Shown piece after piece: positions 6,885 through 10,257 of a stretch of 10,257 nt of DNA (the first letter of the stretch is position 1; each line of letters opens with the position of its first letter). Below the pieces are notes generated by a model. The model had not been told where the DNA came from, did no database searches, and saw nothing but the letters and a program-made list of their open reading frames with translations. The stretch spans positions 1 through 10,257 of the forward strand of contig JAENWE010000329.1 of assembly GCA_016650185.1 (NCBI GenBank), given 5' to 3'. The translations under genes were made by a program, and so were the position numbers. Origin of the DNA: Vicinamibacteria bacterium (GTDB lineage Bacteria; Acidobacteriota; Vicinamibacteria; Fen-336; JAGNNV01).

Positions 6885-7112
6885 GGCCCGGACTATTCAT
6901 GAGGAAATCTGCTGCGACGTCCGATACCGCGCCAATGGCGGGCGTCCCCCGAGGGGAGGCTGCGCGCTGCTCGCTCCTCGTCTTCTCACAGTATGTTTAA
7001 TACTGTTGCGTCGCCCGTCACTGCGCTTGCCCGCCATTGACACGGTCTCGAAGCGCGGAGCCTGCCCTCGGGGCACGTCTCGCGACGATTCCTCATGAAT
7101 AATCCGGGCTAG
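6883..7112. mobile_element. palindromic MITE-like element B (about 230 bp)
   Basis: The left end at 6883-6906 and the reverse complement of 7089-7112 match at 22 of 24 positions; the shared core is TATTCATGAGGAA (6894-6906). Inner arms are also complementary: 6926-6943 against 7029-7046 matches 16 of 18, including a perfect 11-bp CAATGGCGGGC. The exact centre is a 7-bp palindrome ACAGTAT-GTTTA-ATACTGT (6988-7006). No protein of note is encoded. The terminal arms differ in sequence from those of element A, so it is a second, distinct element abutting the first. Its right end contains CTAG (7109-7112), which supplies the TAG stop of the VIT1 gene; its left end has CTGG shared with element A. 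It is probably a non-autonomous transposon derivative or a fold-back repeat. The mobilising family is unknown. Confidence 0.65.
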
Positions 7113-7807
7113 ACAACAGCGCCGAAGAGCTTCCCAACCAGGGCGGTAACGGCCATCGCCAAGGCGCCCCAAAAGACCACTCGTACGGCCGCTTTGCCGA
7201 CGGGAGCTCCGCCGGCGCGTGCGGCCAAAGCGCCGAGAGCCCCGAGAAAAAGGAGCGACGTGAAAGCCACCACCGGCTCCATCAGAGCCGCCGGGGCCAG
7301 GAGAGCGGAGAAAAGCGGAAGGGCGGCGCCGACGGCGAAGGTCACCGCCGAGGTGAACGCCGCCTGAACGGGGCGCGCCGTGCTGATCTTCGAAATGCCG
7401 AGTTCGTCACGGGCGTGGGCGCCCAGGGCGTCGTGGGCGGTGAGTTGTTGCGCCACCTCGGACGCGAGTTCGGGAGTCAGACCGCGGGACACATAGATCA
7501 TGGCCAGCTCGAGATGTTCCGATTCGGGCTCGGTCAGAAGTTCGTGCCGTTCTCGGGCGAGGTCCGCCTCCTCGGTGTCGGACTGCGAGCTGACCGAGAC
7601 GTATTCCCCCGCCGCCATCGACATCGCGCCCGCGGCCAAGCCGGCCAGACCCACGCTCAGCAACTGAGCGCGGTCGACGCTGGCTGCGGCCACGCCGACC
7701 AGGAGACTGGCGGTGGACACGATGCCGTCATTGGCGCCCAGCACGGCGGCGCGCAGCCAACCGACGCGTTCGGTGCGATGGATCTCAGGATGGGTGGTGC
7801 GGGGCAT
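7109..7807 (-). CDS. VIT1/CCC1 family Fe(II)/Mn(II) transporter
   Basis: The 232-aa product fits the VIT1/CCC1 family, which moves ferrous iron or manganese out of the cytoplasm or into a store. The N-terminus HPEIHRTERVGWLRAAVLGANDGIVSTASL is the family hallmark: basic amphipathic start, then helix 1 with GANDGI at 24-29. The glycine-rich helix 2 contains GLAAGAMSMAAGEYVSVSSQ. The charged cytoplasmic stretch (about 75-140) has many Glu and His residues (EEADLARERHELL, ESEHLELAM), the metal-binding region of the family. Three C-terminal hydrophobic segments end in VTALVGKLFG. The frame extends 24 codons further upstream, but ATG at 7807 is chosen because homology starts there and AGGA stands four nt before it. 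The TAG stop lies in the CTAG at the edge of element B, so insertion there left the protein intact. The gene is divergent from the methyltransferase across 102 bp. Iron versus manganese cannot be decided. Confidence 0.92.
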   Translation of the reverse strand: MPRTTHPEIHRTERVGWLRAAVLGANDGIVSTASLLVGVAAASVDRAQLLSVGLAGLAAGAMSMAAGEYVSVSSQSDTEEADLARERHELLTEPESEHLELAMIYVSRGLTPELASEVAQQLTAHDALGAHARDELGISKISTARPVQAAFTSAVTFAVGAALPLFSALLAPAALMEPVVAFTSLLFLGALGALAARAGGAPVGKAAVRVVFWGALAMAVTALVGKLFGAVV

Positions 7808-7810
7808 GGT

Positions 7811-7815
7811 TTCCT
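7811..7815 (-). promoter_or_regulatory. ribosome binding site deciding the VIT1 start
   Basis: On the minus strand AGGAA followed by ACC precedes the ATG at 7807. This supports 7807 over the more distal in-frame ATG at 7879, which has no comparable site and would add 24 residues foreign to the family. Confidence 0.6.
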
Positions 7816-7909
7816 GCTGAGTGTAAAGCGGATCTGGAATAGCGCGGGCATGATCAGGCTCATACCCGGCAACCCTCATGCATGCTACGTTTGCCGCTTG
7901 GATCCCCTT

Positions 7910-8575
7910 ATGAATTCGAACTGGAGCCGGCCCGAAACCGTGGCGGGCTTTTCGCGTTCACCCCCAAACGAGACCCTATTGCGCTTCGTCGAAAGCGAGC
8001 GGCAACGACGCCCTTTGACCCGGGTTCTCGACATCGGTTGCGGAGCCGGACGAAACGCCGTCCCCCTGGCCGAACTGGGCCTGGAGGTGGTTGGGACGGA
8101 TCTGTCGTGGCCCATGCTCCTGGCCGCGACGTCTCGAACTCGAGCGATCGTGGCGCGGCCTCAATTCATCCTCGCCCCCATGGATACGCTGCCCGCCAGG
8201 GACCGGTCCTTCGACCTGGTCATTGCTCAGGGCATCTGGAATCTGGCCCGCTCCGGGGTTGAGTTCAGGCGGGCGGTGCGTGAGGCGGCCCGGGTTTCCA
8301 GACCAGGAGCCGCGCTATTCGTATTCACATTTTCACGACACACCCTGCCGGAGGAAGCCGAGCCGATTGCAGGCGAGACGTTCGTGTTCACCCAGTTCTC
8401 CGGGGAGCCGCAGACTTTCCTCGAAGAGGGCGAACTGATCGCAGAACTGGCCGCGGCGGGCTTCGTACCTGATGCTTCCGTTCCGCTCATCGAGCACAAT
8501 CGCCCCCTCAAGCCCAATCTCCAGAGGATGGGCGGGCCGGTGATCTACGAGGGGTCCTTCCGCCGCGCCCCTTGA
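7910..8575 (+). CDS. class I SAM-dependent methyltransferase
   Basis: From ATG 7910 the product is 221 aa with a Rossmann-fold methyltransferase core. Motif I is V39-L-D-I-G-C-G-A-G47, followed at the end of strand 2 by EVVGTDLS, whose acidic Asp should bind the SAM ribose. Motif II/III-like sequence is APMDTLPARDRSFDLVIAQGIWNL, then the AARVSRPGAALFVFTF strand 5 region. It resembles Methyltransf_11/25 proteins with a TehB-like layout; the substrate is unknown. The frame is open far upstream to 7415, but that part is antisense to the VIT1 gene. An in-frame ATG at 7850 would add an unconvincing 20-residue leader, so 7910 is preferred although no clear Shine-Dalgarno is visible. A hairpin directly follows the stop. 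The M42 gene begins in the same frame immediately after the TGA, which is odd. Confidence 0.85.
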   Translation: MNSNWSRPETVAGFSRSPPNETLLRFVESERQRRPLTRVLDIGCGAGRNAVPLAELGLEVVGTDLSWPMLLAATSRTRAIVARPQFILAPMDTLPARDRSFDLVIAQGIWNLARSGVEFRRAVREAARVSRPGAALFVFTFSRHTLPEEAEPIAGETFVFTQFSGEPQTFLEEGELIAELAAAGFVPDASVPLIEHNRPLKPNLQRMGGPVIYEGSFRRAP

Positions 8576-10257
8576 GGCCGACCGCTCCCGGGTCGGACCA
8601 GAATCAAGGGGCTCGCCTTCGGTCAGTCCGTCCTCGTCCGCACCACTCAAGGCGCCTACGTCGCCGGCGTGACCGCCACCCCGTCCACTCACCTGAGGTC
8701 CACCCGGCCCGCTGGAGCCGACGACGCCCCTCGATCGATCGACGATCTTTTTGTGGACGTCGGGGCTTCTTCTCGCGACGAGGTCGCGGCGCGCGGTATC
8801 CGCATGCTGGACGCCGTGACCCTGCGGGAACGAGCGACCAGGCTCTCGGGTTCTGAGATCTCGGGCAGCGCGGTGTCGGCCCGAGCGGGCGCTCTCGCCC
8901 TTGTCGAAGTCGTGACTCGCCTGGGCCGCGCACGACCGCAGGGCTCGATCACCATCGCCTGGACCGCGCAATCGTTTTTCGGTCAACGCGGATTGCTCCT
9001 TTTGATCGACACTGAAACGCCCGACCGCGTGATCACGTTCACCGGCTCTCTTCCCCCGGCCCGAGACAGGAACGGTTCAAGTGGAGAGGTCGGGGCCGGA
9101 CCCATGACCCGCGACGATGATTCCTTTCTGGCCGCGGCGGCGACTCGCGCCGGCGTGAGGATCCAGGGTCGCGCATCCGAGGACCTGGCCCTCCAGGGCG
9201 GGCGGGGCATCGTCTCTCACTTGATCGCCATTCCGTCTCGATACGCGCAGACGCCCGTCGAGACCGTGGAGGTGGGCGACGTCGAGGCCGCCTCTCGACT
9301 GGTCGCGGGCGCCCTCGGCCTCGGCGCGCTGAACGCCGCGAGCGCGATCGCTCCGGCGCCCCAACCTCCGGCGATCACCTTCGCCGAGAAGGACCTGCAG
9401 ATCCTGGCCAGCCTCGTTCGCACTTATGGCGTGTCGACGCACGAAGAGCCAGTGCGGGCCCAGGTGCTCCGCCACCTGCCTTCCTGGGCCAAGCCCGAAG
9501 TGGACAGCAAGGGCAACGTGATCGTCCGTTTCGGAGAGGGGGGCAAGCCGCTGGTCTTCATCGCCCACACCGACGAAGTGGGTTTTGAGATCGCCATCAA
9601 CGATGACGGGACCGCGGCCGTCCGTACTCGCGGGGGGATGTACCTCTCTCTCTATGAGGCCCATGCGGTGCTGGTGCACTCCTCAAAGGGCTCCCTTCCC
9701 GCGCTGCTGGCTCCACGCCGAAACTATGCGACCGCCACCGCGCTCGAGCCGGACCTTTCCGCCATCGTTCTCGACACCGGAGCCAGGACCCGGTCGGAGG
9801 CCGAGGCCTATGGCTTTGCCGTGGGTCAGTCCATCACGCAACCCAAGGACCTCTCGCCACTGGGCGATCATCGCGCCGCGGCCCGATCCATGGATGATCG
9901 GAATGGATCCACCGCTTTGCTGCTCGCTCTGTCCCGGCTTGATCCCTTCGCCGTGAAGAACCGCGTCACCTTCGTCTGGTCGGTTGAAGAGGAGACCGGT
10001 CTGTCGGGAGCCGCCTTCCTGGCCGAGACGGAGAGGGCGCACACCGTCTTCGCGGTGGACACCTTCGTCTCGTCGGACACGCCCGTCGATTCGCGCCGCC
10101 TCGCCTATGCGCCCCTGGGCGCGGGCGCGGTCCTGCGGGGTCTCGACAATCGCACTCTGGTTCCGGCGGAGGTCATCGACCGAATCACCGGTCTCGCGCG
10201 CGAGAACAAGATCCCGCTCCAGATCGGCGTCACCGGCGGCGGCACCGACGCCTCCCC
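8576..10257 (+). CDS. tandem M42-like metallopeptidase; 5' end not identified, 3' end outside window
   Basis: One frame is open from just after the methyltransferase TGA to the window edge (560 codons). It holds two M42 aminopeptidase-like units. Unit 1 (about 8603-9330) has the family skeleton: FGQSVLVRTTQGAYVAGV, then DDLFVDVGASSRDEVAARGI, then a GPM... stretch and IPSRYAQTPVETVEVGDVEAA. Its active residues are gone: ALDDR is replaced by AVSAR (8870-8884), the catalytic QEE by QSF (8969-8977) and RYxHSP by RYAQTP (Gln at 9248). Unit 2 (9379 onward) is well preserved: AHTDEVG (His at 9566), SMDDRNG (9887-9907), VEEETGLSGA (glutamates 9986-9994), the AVDTF aspartate at 10058, and GGGTDAS at the edge. 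It should be a two-metal peptidase; the substrate is unknown. A normal unit 1 should have about 100 more N-terminal residues, plus perhaps a signal peptide. No ATG, GTG or TTG occurs in frame before GTG 8669, and the first ATG is at 8804. The gene is therefore 5'-truncated, misjoined in assembly, or unusually started. Confidence 0.82.
8578..8596 (+). terminator. hairpin directly after the methyltransferase stop
   Basis: CCGACC (8578-8583) pairs perfectly with GGTCGG (8591-8596) over a 7-nt loop, two nt after the TGA. No T-run follows, so intrinsic termination is uncertain. It sits exactly where the M42 coding frame begins without a start codon. Confidence 0.35.

Larger units (their letters stand above)
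6620..7108. other. gene-free interval between VIT1 and MFS genes
   Basis: No convincing gene lies in these 489 bases. Bases 6620-6717 are the MFS leader with its ribosome site and small hairpin; no clear -10/-35 pair can be read there. The rest is taken up by the two palindromic elements. Short open frames over 6718-7172 fall inside the repeats and have no protein-like character. If both elements and the extra CTAG copies are removed, the VIT1 stop and the MFS start would be about 100 bp apart, a normal spacing for same-strand neighbours. Confidence 0.7.

Noticed and set aside
7415..7909. Long N-terminal extension (165 aa) in frame with the methyltransferase
   Set aside because: It is exactly antisense to the well-supported VIT1 gene, is rich in Gly/Arg/His shadow-type sequence, and the methyltransferase fold begins only after 7910.
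8573..8575. TGA between methyltransferase and M42 frames as a read-through or selenocysteine codon
   Set aside because: The upstream protein has a natural C-terminus and is unrelated to the M42 N-terminus, and the downstream hairpin is small with no recognisable SECIS features. An independent truncated gene is simpler.
1..10257. CRISPR array, tRNA/rRNA genes, phage or toxin-antitoxin modules
   Set aside because: No regularly spaced direct repeats, tRNA-like cloverleaf or rRNA stretches, and no short overlapping gene pairs of that kind, were seen on either strand.

Overview
The window is about 10 kb of GC-rich bacterial chromosome. Coding regions are dense, with strong G/C preference at third codon positions and long shadow ORFs in the other frames. 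The gene set is LemA, a cytochrome c/FTR1 fusion lipoprotein, a Fe(II)-dependent 4-hydroxyphenylpyruvate dioxygenase, a VIT1-type transporter and a duplicated M42 peptidase. It fits a free-living, respiring Gram-negative bacterium of the Myxococcota/'Deltaproteobacteria' or Acidobacteria type. That placement is inference, because no rRNA or other phylogenetic marker is present.

Layout: (1) 1-593, minus strand: lemA, with its 3' end off the window. (2) 691-2607, plus: lipoprotein with a haem-c domain fused to an FTR1 iron permease. An AT-rich palindrome sits over its start codon. (3) 2657-3802, plus: HPPD of tyrosine catabolism, only 49 bp behind the permease. (4) 3995-5305, plus: APC-family amino acid permease. 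The 192-bp gap before it holds a strong hairpin. (5) 5345-6619, minus: metabolite:H+ symporter of the MFS, convergent with the permease. (6) 6620-7108: gene-free. It carries two different palindromic, MITE-like elements in tandem, about 165 and 230 bp, each bounded by a CTAG-like tetranucleotide. (7) 7109-7807, minus: VIT1/CCC1 family Fe/Mn transporter, whose TAG stop lies inside the last CTAG. (8) 7910-8575, plus: class I SAM-dependent methyltransferase. (9) 8576-10257, plus: tandem M42 metallopeptidase. Its first M42-like domain has lost the metal and catalytic residues and its second keeps them. It is open at the right edge and has no recognisable start on the left.

Together, two genes handle iron directly (FTR1 fusion, VIT1) and a third product (HPPD) needs Fe(II). 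HPPD followed by an amino acid permease suggests aromatic amino acid use. These are neighbourhood inferences; no single operon or defence system is demonstrated. The points most worth a second look are the tandem CTAG-bounded fold-back elements, the missing 5' part of the M42 gene just after the methyltransferase stop in the same frame, and the pseudo-enzyme/active-enzyme M42 pairing.
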